A stretch of 64,000 nt of DNA from Halisarca cf. caerulea (Eukaryota > Porifera > Demospongiae > Chondrillida > Halisarcidae): contig CAUJGJ010000308.1 in NCBI GenBank assembly GCA_963170055.1, forward strand, positions 27,501 to 91,500. Reading direction: 5' to 3'. The notes under the pieces were generated by a model. That model ran no database searches. It was not told the DNA's origin and worked only from the letters and a program-made list of their open reading frames with translations. Position 1 is the first letter of the stretch, and each line of letters begins with the position of its first letter. Both the position numbers and the translations under genes were made by a program. Positions 35,899-46,041 of this stretch are shown here, one piece after another.

Positions 35899-36281
35899 TC
35901 AATAATAGATATCGCCACATCGGGTTATTTCACGATGTCTGCTACAGCGAATCTACAACGTACGTTTCCAACTGATCTGCTGCACATTAAGTACATGTGT
36001 CTGTAATATCAGTGTGTGTTTTAGACAGGTTGGTCATTCGTATGAGGAATGCCAGCCGGTTACCGTTAATACTTGCCGTCCGCCTGCTAATAGATATTTA
36101 TCGGCCGACCTTTTGGTAGAGTTTTTTCGAAGTGCGTTGAAGTTGTGTAGGATTTTCATGGCTAATCTTTCGGCATTTGTATAGAGCTTTGAAACGATGT
36201 ACATTGTTTGTCTGTTCGTTCATTAGTTTCGACGAACAGATCTCTGGTAATACATGGTGCCCGCTAATTGATTACCTACTC
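35899..36281 (-). repeat. right terminal inverted repeat of the pogo-like transposon
   Basis: Reverse complement of 31543-31926 with about five substitutions; flanked by TA at 36282-36283. Confidence 0.92.
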
Positions 36282-36478
36282 TATAGATAGTCTATGATTT
36301 GCGATGATTTGATGATGACTTTACTTTTGTTACGTGATGTGCGTAATTAAGATTCTTTTCCACCAAGGGTTTAAATAGGATGCAAACCTCGTCCGAGCAG
36401 GGACATTTGGGACAAGTTTTTTTACGTAATTTTAACTAGGAGTGCACCATGCGCAGAACCTCGCTAATATTGCATGTA

Positions 36479-36705
36479 AGGTAAAGGACCCAAATTTCGT
36501 AAAGCCCCTTAATTCGTGCATAGCTGTCAAAAAAGTATTTCAACTTGAATTGAGTGGGTTAGAATACTTAGGCACTGTCGAATTCACAAATACCTTTGGC
36601 TGCGCATTCTAAAGAAAGTAATCTGACCCACTCAAGACAAGTTGAAATGCTTTTTGACGGCTATGCACGAATTAAGGGGCTTTACGAAATTTGGGTACCT
36701 TACCT
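36479..36705. mobile_element. MITE with about 85-bp inverted repeats (227 bp)
   Basis: The arms share CCCAAATTTCGTAAAGCCCC, TTAATTCGTGCATAGC and TTTCAACTTG with few differences, around a centre of about 55 bp. TA flanks both ends (36477-36478 and 36706-36707). No coding sequence. It sits just outside the pogo-like transposon. Confidence 0.88.
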
Positions 36706-36788
36706 TATACTGTAGTTTTCTTAGTTTTGTCGGGAATGGAGAGTCTATGCCAGTTGACTCATTTTAATATATCCACCTTTTTCAGGTA

Positions 36789-36847
36789 ACAAGTCATTTG
36801 GGTAAAAAAACCCGTGGGCCTGCCGCCCCTCGTCCCGAATTACTTGC
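36789..36847. repeat. short palindrome, CAAGTAATTC family
   Basis: Begins ACAAGTCATTTGGGT and ends GAATTACTTGC around a GTGGGCCTGCCGCCC core. Similar units are at 21873-21932, 22130-22179 and 44267-44329. Confidence 0.6.
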
Positions 36848-36851
36848 GAAT

Positions 36852-38205
36852 ATTTTTCAATTCAATTCAATTCAATAAAGCTTTACAACCATATTTATGT
36901 AAATGTAATAAAGTCTTAGTGATATATTATTATTATTATTATTATTATTATTGATATTAAGGTGCTACGTGCAAGCTTGCACTAGGGTGGGTACCACCCA
37001 ATGAAGCACCACCAAAACATGTACACACATAACAAAATGAAAGCATCACATATCTAATCAGTCGCCGCTCTACTGGCCAATGTCAAGCTCAAAATCATCC
37101 ACAGAACCGAGATTAGAACCCTCCAGCATCAACACACCATGACGGGTGATAAACACATCATTGCATCCATCCTCTTTCGCTTTCTTCATCCTTGTTACCA
37201 TAATCTTCAAATTCCTTGTCTGGAGAGCTGTATAATCTCGGTTTACGAAAATACCTGACCCCTTCAAAAGATGGCATCTGTTCATAATCTCAGACTTGTA
37301 CTTCTTATCTTCCAGCTTGACTAAGAGTGGGCGGGTACCATGCACCAACCCTCTGTTTTCCTAACCTAAATGCCTCCTCGATCTTCATTTGCTCAGACTT
37401 CATCCCAAGTTTGCCAGCAAGCATGCTTCTGAATTGATTTACTGCATCCTGACTGTTGTCCTCCTTCATACCAAAAACGACCACGTTCTTACTTCGAAGT
37501 TGTCGATCATGTAGTTCAATCTTCTGTTCTTGTTCCTTTACAGTTGATGACACTGCTTCCAGTTGATGACCTCCATGTACTTCCTTGATCTCACTGATAG
37601 TTACAGTGGGTGACGTGCTGCTAAACATACTCACTTGTTCAGTAAGCTTGTCAAGACCTTTCTTGATCAACTCAAATTCTTGAGTAAGTCGTTGAACATC
37701 TGCCTTAGTATTGTCGATTCCTTTCGTAGTTGGATCCTCTTTAGAGAATTTCAAGAGTACACACAGCGGGCACACAAATGGAGCCTCAGATTCGCCCAAA
37801 ACCTCGAACATTACAGCCGACAGCCCCACACATGTAGGGTGGCACCAGCGTTGACATATAGCACAGGATATCACATCACCACCCTTCGATGTTTTACAGA
37901 AACAATTGCCAGGGTCCTCGAAATCATCTTCATAATCTTCATCCATCATCTCATGGCTCGCCTTCTCGCTTCGTTTATCTTCAAAATTCCGTTTCACACT
38001 TTTGGACCGCTTAGGGCTAACCCGCTCAAATCGGCCGTGGCTGTCCATGGCTTCAGCTCTGGCACTTTTCCTTAATAAATTGTCTTTTCCCTTCAATATT
38101 ACTTTCGTTTTATCTTTGCCGCCCTTATTTCCTTGTACTTTGTTGCATTTTTCATCATTGTCCTCACTAGGAGCAATCTTCATTCGTGCCATTTTTGCGT
38201 TATGT
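36852..38205 (-). mobile_element. ORF1-only LINE derivative (half-LINE)
   Basis: On the minus strand an ORF1-type frame (38192-37070) is followed directly, without any reverse transcriptase, by a 3' region that ends TTGTAAAGCTTTATTGAATTG and (TTGAA)n at 36855-36885. The neighbouring LINE 2 ends with the closely similar TTGTAAAGTATTGATTGATTG. The layout matches the ORF1-only HAL1 elements of mammals. A (TTA)n tract lies at 36925-36953. Confidence 0.55.
37070..38192 (-). pseudogene. LINE ORF1-type protein: PHD finger, coiled coil, RRM-like domain; one frameshift
   Basis: From Met at 38192 the first ~85 residues are Lys-rich. A PHD-type zinc finger follows at ~90-145 (CFCKTSKGGDVISCAICQ, WCHPTCVGL, FVCPLC). 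Then comes a predicted coiled coil (TKADVQRLTQEFELIKKGLD to EQKIELHDRQL), then KNVVVFGMKEDNSQDAV and EEAFRLGKQR, the RRM-like region of LINE ORF1 proteins. The frame shifts near 37340: the C-terminal part (GTRPLLVKLEDKKYKSEI to DDFELDIGQ) is in another frame and stops at 37070. ORF1 proteins bind the LINE RNA; PHD fingers occur in some CR1-like ORF1s. A domesticated host gene is possible but the shift argues against it. Confidence 0.7.
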
Positions 38206-38739
38206 GAGACAAATATATGTGAGAGTATGGTTGATGGTCAGACATCAACAGGTGATGCTGCCAGATACAGGAAATGTGGATGGGTATGAGTCAAGTGACA
38301 TAAGGCTTGTGATACATAATTCAATCAATCAATACTTTACAACCAGTATAGGACTATGTGTGAGTTACATTAAAGTTATGATAGAAAAGACAGGTTGATG
38401 GTCTGCGTCGACTTACGAAGCAGCCAGAGGGATGACTTCAGAAATTAGGGTGGAAGCACTCGTGGGTATTGTGGATTAAATTGATGTTGAGAGAATACAG
38501 TAAAAAATACATGTCGTGAGGAAAGGTTGCATAAAATCAAAATGTATGGTTGTAGGCCCATCAGAAATTACACAAAAGAAAAATGAAAAATGAAAATTTT
38601 ACGCAGCACGTGAAAAATTAAAGTGCATGCTGCTTGCCAGACAAAAAAATTACACAGATAAACAAAAGAAAACAGAGAAGCCACAGTGAACAAACAAATG
38701 ACAAATAACACTGGACTGAGTACTGGATACACTACAATG

Positions 38740-41620
38740 TCATGTATGGCTGGGGCGTGAAGCGAGGTTCCAAATGACACACTGCGAGCATGGACAGTAA
38801 TAATGGTAGGTGCATGGGTTGTCAGGATCAAATGTTGCGAGAAAATTGTCCCAAAACAGATCATGCAATTTTTCATTGATTGAGTTGAGTGGTAAGTAGA
38901 TGTCTATTGTTGGGAGTGAATTCCAGAGATTGACAACCCGATTAAAGTAGGAATGTCTGGTAGTAGATGTTCTGGTGAGCTTTTGCCTCAATTTTAATTT
39001 TGTGCCAGATCTCGTTTTGGTGGTTGAGAAAGAGATGAATTTTAGGACGTCAAGGTTCTGGGGCGATTGGAGGTTTTTGACTAGGAATAGGAGGATGTCT
39101 TGAATTTCATACATATACATTAATGGAAGAATCTGAAGTTGAATCAGTCTGTCTTTGTAGTTAATTGGGGCGCGAGATAGGATGAATTTAGTTGATCTGT
39201 GTTGAACTGATTCAATTTGGACTATGTCCTTGATGAGACAGGGTCGCCACAATTGCGAACAATACATCAGCTGAGATCTTATAAGGGAGATGTATAGTGA
39301 TCGTTTGAGTGGAATGGGGCAGGAAGTAGAGATGGATCTGCGGATGAAATGGAGAGTATGGTATGCTTTGGAGCAGATCCTCGAATAGTGTGTTCTCCAG
39401 AACAGGTCGTGGTTGGCTGTGACACCAAGGTCACGCTGGTCTACTACTATACTGCTATGTTAACACCATTGTTGGTGTAAGAGGGAGAGGGTCAATTTGG
39501 GTTTAGTGAGAATCGAAGGCATGCACATTTTTGGGGGTTTAGTGACAATCCCCACTGGTGGCACCAATTTGCTAGTGAGTTGATGTCAGGTTGTAGTTGT
39601 GCAGATTCATTAAATTGTGACATAGATTTAGAGAATTTTGTATCGTCAGCAAACATATATATTGATGAATTGAGTGTGATGGATGGGATATCATTTACAT
39701 AGATGAGGAAGAGGAGCAGACCTAGGACACTTCCCTGTGGGACACCACTTATCACGGGAAGTAGAGAGGAAGAGGCACCATTGAAGTGTACGTAGTGTTG
39801 TCTTTGGGTCAGGTAGTCCCTAAACCAAAACCAAAGAGGCCTCTTGATACCTATCATCCAGAGCTTGTAGAGTAGTTCTTGGTGTGGCACAGTGTCGAAA
39901 GCTTTTCTGAAGTCAAAGAATACCATATCGAACATTCTACCTTGGTCTATAGAGTCAGACACTTTGGAGTAGGATACGAGTAATTGAGATAGGCAAGATC
40001 GATTTTTCATGAAACCAAATTGAACTCCGGAAATAGTGGGCTGGATGAAGTCAATGATGTTCTTGTAGATTAGGGTCTCTAGGACCTTGGAGAGGATGCA
40101 TAGTAAGGATATGGGTCTGCAGTTTGATAGTACGCTTGGGGACCCAGACTTGTGGACTGGGCAGATTTTGTGAATTTTCCACTCTGTAGGAATTACTTCA
40201 GTTTGTAGTGAACGGTTAAATAGATTGCACATAGGGGTGTGGAGTGAGTGAGCACAGTTACGGATGACAAGTGGGTGTAAATTGTCACAGCCTTGAGCTT
40301 TAGAGGGATCTATGAGTGTTAGAGCAGTTAGAACATCGTGTGGGTCAATGGTGATTGAATGCAACTGGTTATGCGGACTGGGGAGAAGATGGGGTGGCGG
40401 AAGTGTACAGTTACTGTGAGTGAAGACAGAATGAAAATACTCGTTGAATGCAGTAGCGATATCCAATGGTCTGTGAAGGATTTGTGAGTTGCAGATAATA
40501 GCTGGGGGAGAGGTGTGTTTTGAAGAGAGCAATGTGAGGTGGCGGAAAAGAAGCTTGTGGTTGTGACTCTGTGAGGAGATAAGATTTTGAACATAGGAGT
40601 GTTTGGCTGAATCTATTTGTGACTTGGAGAGTTTTTCCAAGTGTTGTAGTTTTGTTTTCTTTTGTTCAGTTGGTTTGTGCTGTACGCTACGCCAGGTAGA
40701 CTTGATGCGGTTGATTGTGTGGTGAATTTCTTTATTGAACCATTTCGGAGAGCTGTGATGGGGAACTTTAAAGGAAGGAGTATATCTTTCACATGCTTTG
40801 CTTATTACATTTTTTGCTAGTGACCATACTTGGTTTAGGTCCTTCTGATAGGGTTGGGGAACAGTAGAGAGATGAAAGTTGATGGCCTTACGAATTTCTG
40901 TAAAGTTGGCTTTTGAGTAGGCTAATTTGCCTTTGACTTTGCTGTGTCAAGTGTGGTATTTATAGATATCTAGAATGAGAAGGTGGTGATCAGACTTAGT
41001 ACTGCAAAAAACAGGATCAACTGTTACATTGATGATAATGTCATTGTTGTTTGTAAACATGAGATCAAGACAGTTTCCATGGATGTGTGTTGGTGCTGAG
41101 ACTAATTGGATCAGGTTTTTGTTGATTATGTAGTCGCAGAATTTGGAGCTGCTGTGGGACACAGCGGTACACGAGGACCAGTCAATGTCAGGAGAGTTGA
41201 AGTCACCTAGAATGATGATGTCAGCACCTTGAGGTATTAGATCAAGACTTGATATCAGTTCCGGGAGACAGGCCTCCATGCTATTTGGTGGGATATAGGT
41301 GCAACAGATAAAAAGACGATCGTGACTGGTGATGTTCAGTATTTCTATTGTGATAAGTTTGATGTTGGGTGACTGGTGAAAAATGATTGAGTGAAGATTT
41401 GCAGATACAGCAATGAATACACCTCCACCGTGTGATCCACGATCACGTCAATAGAGTGTGTAGTTATTCGGTAGTATTTTATCGTCATTGAATTTGTCTG
41501 AGAGCCAAGATTCAGTGATGCACACAATGTCCAATGATTTTGAGTATGGGAGGAATTGTATTAAATCGAATTTGTTACAAATGCTGCGTGCATTCCAGAG
41601 ACCTATATGTATGTGGGAGC
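38740..41620 (-). pseudogene. LINE 2 ORF2: APE-type endonuclease plus reverse transcriptase
   Basis: The endonuclease has CITESWLSD, GSHGGGVFIAV, DIIILGDFNSPDIDW and KSDHHLLILDI. The reverse transcriptase has NCRPISLLCILSK, MVFFDFRKAFDTVPH, ISGVPQGSVLGLLLFLIYV and YMFADDTKF. The C-terminal block is MYCSQLWRPCLIKDI onward. The defects I can see are a TGA in place of an Arg codon before GSHGGG (about 41450), a TGA at about 40945 between the endonuclease and RT, and a frame change between 39492 and 39267. APE endonuclease nicks target DNA and RT primes from the nick. This is a fairly recent, now inactive copy. Confidence 0.85.
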
Positions 41621-41816
41621 CATAATTTTGGAGTCAGTTCTTTGAGGATGCTCCATCATAATGCAGGGCAGGTTGGACATCGGGTTGGTTGTCGCGTGCA
41701 TTGTCAGAATCGAGGGCAGGGAGGTGTGTTGAACAGATGAAAGAACTGTTTTCTGCTTTACCGTGGAGAATGTTGTCGACGTAGAGTGATTCTGATCTAA
41801 TGTTGATTTTGATCTT

Positions 41817-42190
41817 TTATGGTTGCGTTCCTGAGTTGATAAGGGATCTGCATTCTTTTAGAAGAACGGATTCAACGGATAATTGGGGCTTTATGGAAAT
41901 GCCAGGGATGTTGGAGAGAGACTTTCTATTAGCTAGAATGATTGAAACGTCAATGGATCTGACTAGTTTCACGAGAATTGGGCGGCTTTTGGATTCCGTG
42001 TACTTTCCGAGTCGAAGGCAGTCTCGTATAGGATTTGCAGATATGCTGGCAGCAACTTTCTTTAGTGTTTCGGTACATTTGGTGAGGTCTTGGGATACTC
42101 TATCATGCCTACTAGTCCCTTTTGGTTGTTCAGAGATGCCATAAACAATCAAGTTGAATTTGCGATCGGTTTCATAGGTGTTGTCAGCAT
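41817..42190 (-). pseudogene. LINE 2 ORF1, C-terminal RRM-like part
   Basis: The frame reads FNLIVYGISEQPKGTSRHDR, then RDCLRLGKYTESKSRPILVK, then SVESVLLKECRSL. The pattern VxGIxExxxGTxRxxRV...IRDCxRLGK...RPxLVKL is the RRM-like domain of LINE ORF1 proteins. The N-terminal part is cut off by the LINE 3 insertion at about 42387. Confidence 0.75.
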
Positions 42191-42387
42191 TTTGGGCAGT
42201 TGGTCAATCGTGATAATGGTTTGTGTTTGCCGGTGTTGTTATGCTAGGTGATACTGGACTCGGTTGTTTGATCTGCTGTTGGGCGGTGGCAATATCATTC
42301 TGTTTAGGTATTGAGGACAGCAATTTGGTTTCGAGATTTGAGACTTTGGCATGAAGTCGTTGGAGTTCTTCGCGAAATGATTTCTGA

Positions 42388-44130
42388 CACAGATATTATA
42401 TAATTAACTAATTATATAATATTATATATTTTATATATTAAATATTATATGTATTAAATATTATATAATTAACTAACTAAATGAGATTACATAATAAAAG
42501 TAAATTTGTACACAAACTAGTATACACATGTAGGAAGTGATGTACATGCAAGCAAAATTTAACTAGAGATACACAGGACACCATTTAATGTAGACAAAAC
42601 TAATTACATGAGTTACAAGGACACTTAAAGTGGAAAGTGCAGACATTATCTGAATCAAAATATTGGATAAAGCGGTTCTAGAAGTAGCTATACAGATAAC
42701 ATTTAATGGTACTGAATGAATTACTGAGATCAATGAATGGCAGTGAGTTCCAGAGTTTTACAATTTGAACAAAGTAGAAATGACGCATGGCTGTTGTAGG
42801 GCAGTCTCAGTGTTGGAGTTTGTGGTTGGTGTGGTGTCTGGTGCAGGTGTTGTTGAAGGACATATAGTCAAAAATGTTGAAGTTGTCCGAAGGAAATTTA
42901 ATGCACTTGATTAGAAATAATATGTCCTGCAGTTCCAACCAGTACATTACTGGTAAGAGGTTGAGGGTGATCAAATGATTTTTATAATCAAGTTGAGGGT
43001 AAGACAAAATGAATTTGGTAGACCTACGTTGAATGTCTTCTAAAGCTTTGATGTTTTTGATGAGGTGAGGTCTCCATAGTTGGCTACAATATGATAGTTG
43101 TGAGCACACAAGTGAAAGGTATAAAGTCCTACGTACTTACAAATCAGATGATTGATGTAAGTTTCTTCTAATGAAATTCAAATTACGATATGCCTTGGAA
43201 CAGATAGATTTAATGTTCTCATTCCATGATAAATTACTTGTTACAATTATACCTAGAGATCGGTGGCTGGTGTGAGTAGGAATAGCAGTATTGATATGTG
43301 AATAATGAAGATCATGTATTGGGTGGCCAAAACTGAAACGCACACTGACACTTTTTGAAACATTTATTTGTAGCTTCCATACGGTGCACCATGTACCAAC
43401 ATCATTCATGTCACGTTGGAGGTTGTCAATCGAGTAATCAGACACGGCAGATAGAAACTTGGTGTCGTCTGCAAACAGGTACATAGATGAGTGATGGATA
43501 TGATCAGGAAGGTCATTTATGTAGATTAAGAAGAGAAGTGGCCCAAGGATACTTCCTTGAGGGACACCAGAAATGACTGAGAGCTGGTTGGATCTACATC
43601 CATCTATCTCAACATACTGCCATCTGTTGGTAAGGTATGCTTTGAACCACAGCCACAATGAACCATGTATCCCAAAACGCCAGAGTTTATAAGCAACAAC
43701 TCATTATGAGGCACTGAGTCAAATGCTTTGGCAAAGTCAAGGAAAATTGCATCTACTGGGCACCTCTATCTAGAACAAGTGAAATTTCGTAGTAAGATTT
43801 GAGAAGTTGCGTTAGACAAGATCTTCTCTTTAGAAAGCCAAATTGACATTTGCTAAGTTGCCTACGTATAAAACCAATGATCTTTGTAAATATGATGGAC
43901 TCCAGTAGCTTGGAAGTAACACAGAGTAATGAAATTGGTCTATAGTTGACTACATTTGTAACATCATTATTCTTTGGAATAGGAACAATTTTATGTACTT
44001 TCCATTCATTGGGCAAGGTTGCAGTGTCAAGAGAGAACTGGAATAGGTTTCGTAATGGAGCAGTGAGAAAATCGGCACATTCCACTAGTATGGTGTTATT
44101 AATGTCATCCGTACCAGATGACAGATATAA
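42388..44130 (-). pseudogene. LINE 3: 5'-truncated CR1/jockey-like copy
   Basis: 44085-43753 gives NYRPISLLCVTSKLLESIIF. 43658-43137 gives SGVPQGSILGPLLFLIYIN and YLFADDTKFLSA. 43109-42807 gives SYCSQLWRPHLIKNI. The frame changes between 43753 and 43658, in the KAFD region, and again near 43120. The 3' end runs into AATTATATAATATT-type sequence at 42388-42470. The 5' end is truncated inside the RT domain at about 44130, where the small hairpin element begins. Confidence 0.82.
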
Positions 44131-44330
44131 CAGTTCATCTCTGCAACAATGGTATCAGGTTTACAAAGACGTTTAATCCTTTAGCAGTTTCAGCCAAAAC
44201 TACTAAAGGAAAGCTGGAACTTCGCCAAAATGTAGCGAATTTTTGTCAAAATTGCAACGAAGGCGAACAAATGATTCAAGTTTACAAAACTCATGGGCTG
44301 CCTACGGCCCTCGAAACTTGAATTGCTTGG
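44130..44330. mobile_element. small hairpin-bounded element, copy 2 (partial, inverted)
   Basis: In reverse complement this matches 21873-22115: a terminal palindrome (44267-44329), ACATTTTGGCGAAGTT, then ACCTGATACCATTGTTGCAG. It is truncated where it meets LINE 3. Confidence 0.6.
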
Positions 44331-44475
44331 AAATTGTCGTCATTCACGAAACTAACGCTTCGAAGATCTCTTCAGCTTTAAAAGACTCTTCGCTGATGAA
44401 ATGAGGAGCAAATGTTCCAATTTCGTCGAAATATAGCCGAGAATTTAGTACCGCCTTAACGTCCGCCATGTTGTT

Positions 44476-44551
<76 letters not shown>
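44476..44551. repeat. (AC)n microsatellite
   Basis: About 37 AC dinucleotides followed by ATATATATAATACATATATATA, directly in front of MITE family B copy 2. Confidence 0.95.
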
Positions 44552-44557
<6 letters not shown>

Positions 44558-44570
44558 ATACATATATATA

Positions 44571-45209
44571 CAGTGGTGCCTGTTTTGAGAGACCACCCCA
44601 TGGTTCCAAAGAAAGCAGTCTCTCAAGACAGGTGGTCTCTCATTAGAGATTCACCCAAAATAGGCTTTATAATAATACTAAGTGCACTCAAGTCTTTTAT
44701 ATAAGTGAGGACATGCTTTTAACCTAGTCTCGCGGGCCAGACCCTTAAAGGCCCGCGAGACTACTTTTAACCCTTTTATACCTTCTTTTCTGCTCTGTAG
44801 ACAATTTTAACCCATCTTTCTATAAAGATAAGACGCTTCCCTATAATTTCCCTCAGTACTCCAGCTCTAACTGGCCATAATCTATTACGAGATGGGAAAT
44901 AAAATGGTCGCCTGTCGATATCCGCGCTTTAATTGCATCTATTCCTGTAACCTATTGAAGGCAAAAAAACACTTGCATTTGTGGAAGGAAGGATTATACC
45001 TATATTCTATGAGAAGTCCTCCAAGAATGGTCGCTTAATACAGGTAATTTTGTCTTATTTTCAATCAATTGCCCTGGTCGCTGGTTGCGTTTTACAGGTG
45101 GTCGTTCTTCAAAGGTAAAACTGTATTACTGAACGTCGGTGCCTGAAAATGTGGTCTTTGAAAAGAGGTGGTCGCTCATGGCAGTGGTCTCTCATAACAG
45201 GTACCTCTG
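44571..45209. mobile_element. MITE, family B copy 2 (639 bp, TA target duplication)
   Basis: Left end CAGTGGTGCCTGTTTTGAGA, right end inverted CAGAGGTACCTGTTATGAGA, flanked by TA in a TATATA context. It aligns along its length with 6647-7192 but carries an extra hairpin at 44725-44763. No transposase is present. Confidence 0.85.
44725..44763. repeat. 39-bp hairpin nested in the MITE
   Basis: TAGTCTCGCGGGCC, then an 11-base loop, then GGCCCGCGAGACTA, a perfect 14-bp stem. It is absent from the other copy of this MITE (6647-7192), so it is an insertion into it. Confidence 0.85.
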
Positions 45210-45789
45210 TATATATATATAGACATCGTTACGGACCTTACGGACACTTTGGGTGAAAGTAAAAATAATATAGGGGCCAAAGCAGTGTTCTCCCCAGTAA
45301 TATTTCAAGGCATGTTGAAGTTCATGCCACTTTGAGTGTACATATTATCAGGGGTAGATGTAGGAAAGCTCAAGGAAAAAAGGTTCCCAAGTTGCTGTGG
45401 GTACTTGGTGCCCTATTTTTTGGGAATGGCTATTAGCATTTATATATATATTATGGGTGAGCTAAGTCTGCTATACACTTCTTCTTCCAGCAGATTTACC
45501 AGTTGTGTTTCCTATTTTAATGCCTTCTTTTCTCTAAAAATGTAGTCAACTTATCTTCCACTAAGCGCAGACGGTTCAGTTCAGTGATCAAATTATGTTT
45601 ATCCTTAAAGATTGTACGCTTGCGATGCCAATCGAGCACGAAAATGCCTGCTGTCATACAAAGTACGTTATCATGACGTCATCACATTAAAATGGAGAAT
45701 ACTTGCGGAGGTTATTTTAGTTTAAGTTTGGGCATTTGCATCATACATTTGTTCTCCTAAAAAATACTCTAAAGGCCCATAGATGTACA

Positions 45790-45950
45790 CTTCTGTAAAA
45801 ACTAGGAAGAAAAGAAGGCATGTCGGGCAGGCATGCCTTAAGATACCTGGGGAGAACTCTGCAAAGCTGAAGGATAAAGCTTCTTCGTAAACCTGATACC
45901 ATTGTTGCAGAGATAAACCGTTGCTTGTTAAAGTATTCTTTTCTTTCAGC
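45790..45950 (+). repeat. fragment of the small hairpin-bounded element
   Basis: Contains ACCTGATACCATTGTTGCAG and GAGATAAACCGTTGCTTG, shared with 22085-22125 and, inverted, 44130-44165. The terminal palindrome is not present. A short CAGGCATGCCTTAAG-type inverted motif lies at about 45818-45841. Confidence 0.5.
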
Positions 45951-45977
45951 AGCCATTTTTATTCGCCTACTTCCTGT

Positions 45978-45978
<1 letters not shown>

Positions 45979-46039
<61 letters not shown>
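45979..46039. repeat. (TA)n microsatellite
   Basis: About 30 AT dinucleotides. Confidence 0.95.

Positions 46040-46041
<2 letters not shown>

Larger units (their letters stand above)
31543..36281 (+). mobile_element. pogo-superfamily DNA transposon with ~384-bp inverted repeats (4.74 kb)
   Basis: The ends read GAGTAGGTAATCAATTAGCG, flanked by TA at 31541-31542 and 36282-36283. The inverted repeats run 31543-31926 and 35899-36281 and differ by only about five substitutions by eye, so the insertion looks recent. Between them is a single plus-strand gene of five exons with no disabling mutation seen. Long inverted repeats are unusual for this superfamily, whose ends are usually tens of bases. 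Confidence 0.88.
38310..42387 (-). mobile_element. LINE 2: CR1/jockey-like element, largely complete, minus strand
   Basis: Order on the minus strand: ORF1 C-terminal part (42190-41817), endonuclease (about 41610-40947), reverse transcriptase (about 40945-39492), C-terminal region (39267-38740), then a 3' region ending TTGTAAAGTATTGATTGATTG at about 38310-38345. Only a few disabling changes are visible. Its 5' part is interrupted at about 42387 by the 3' tail of LINE 3. Confidence 0.85.

Noticed and set aside
37635..38289. Plus-strand frames of 95-146 codons
   Set aside because: They are antisense to the LINE ORF1-type frame at 37070-38192, which has clear PHD and RRM-like motifs.
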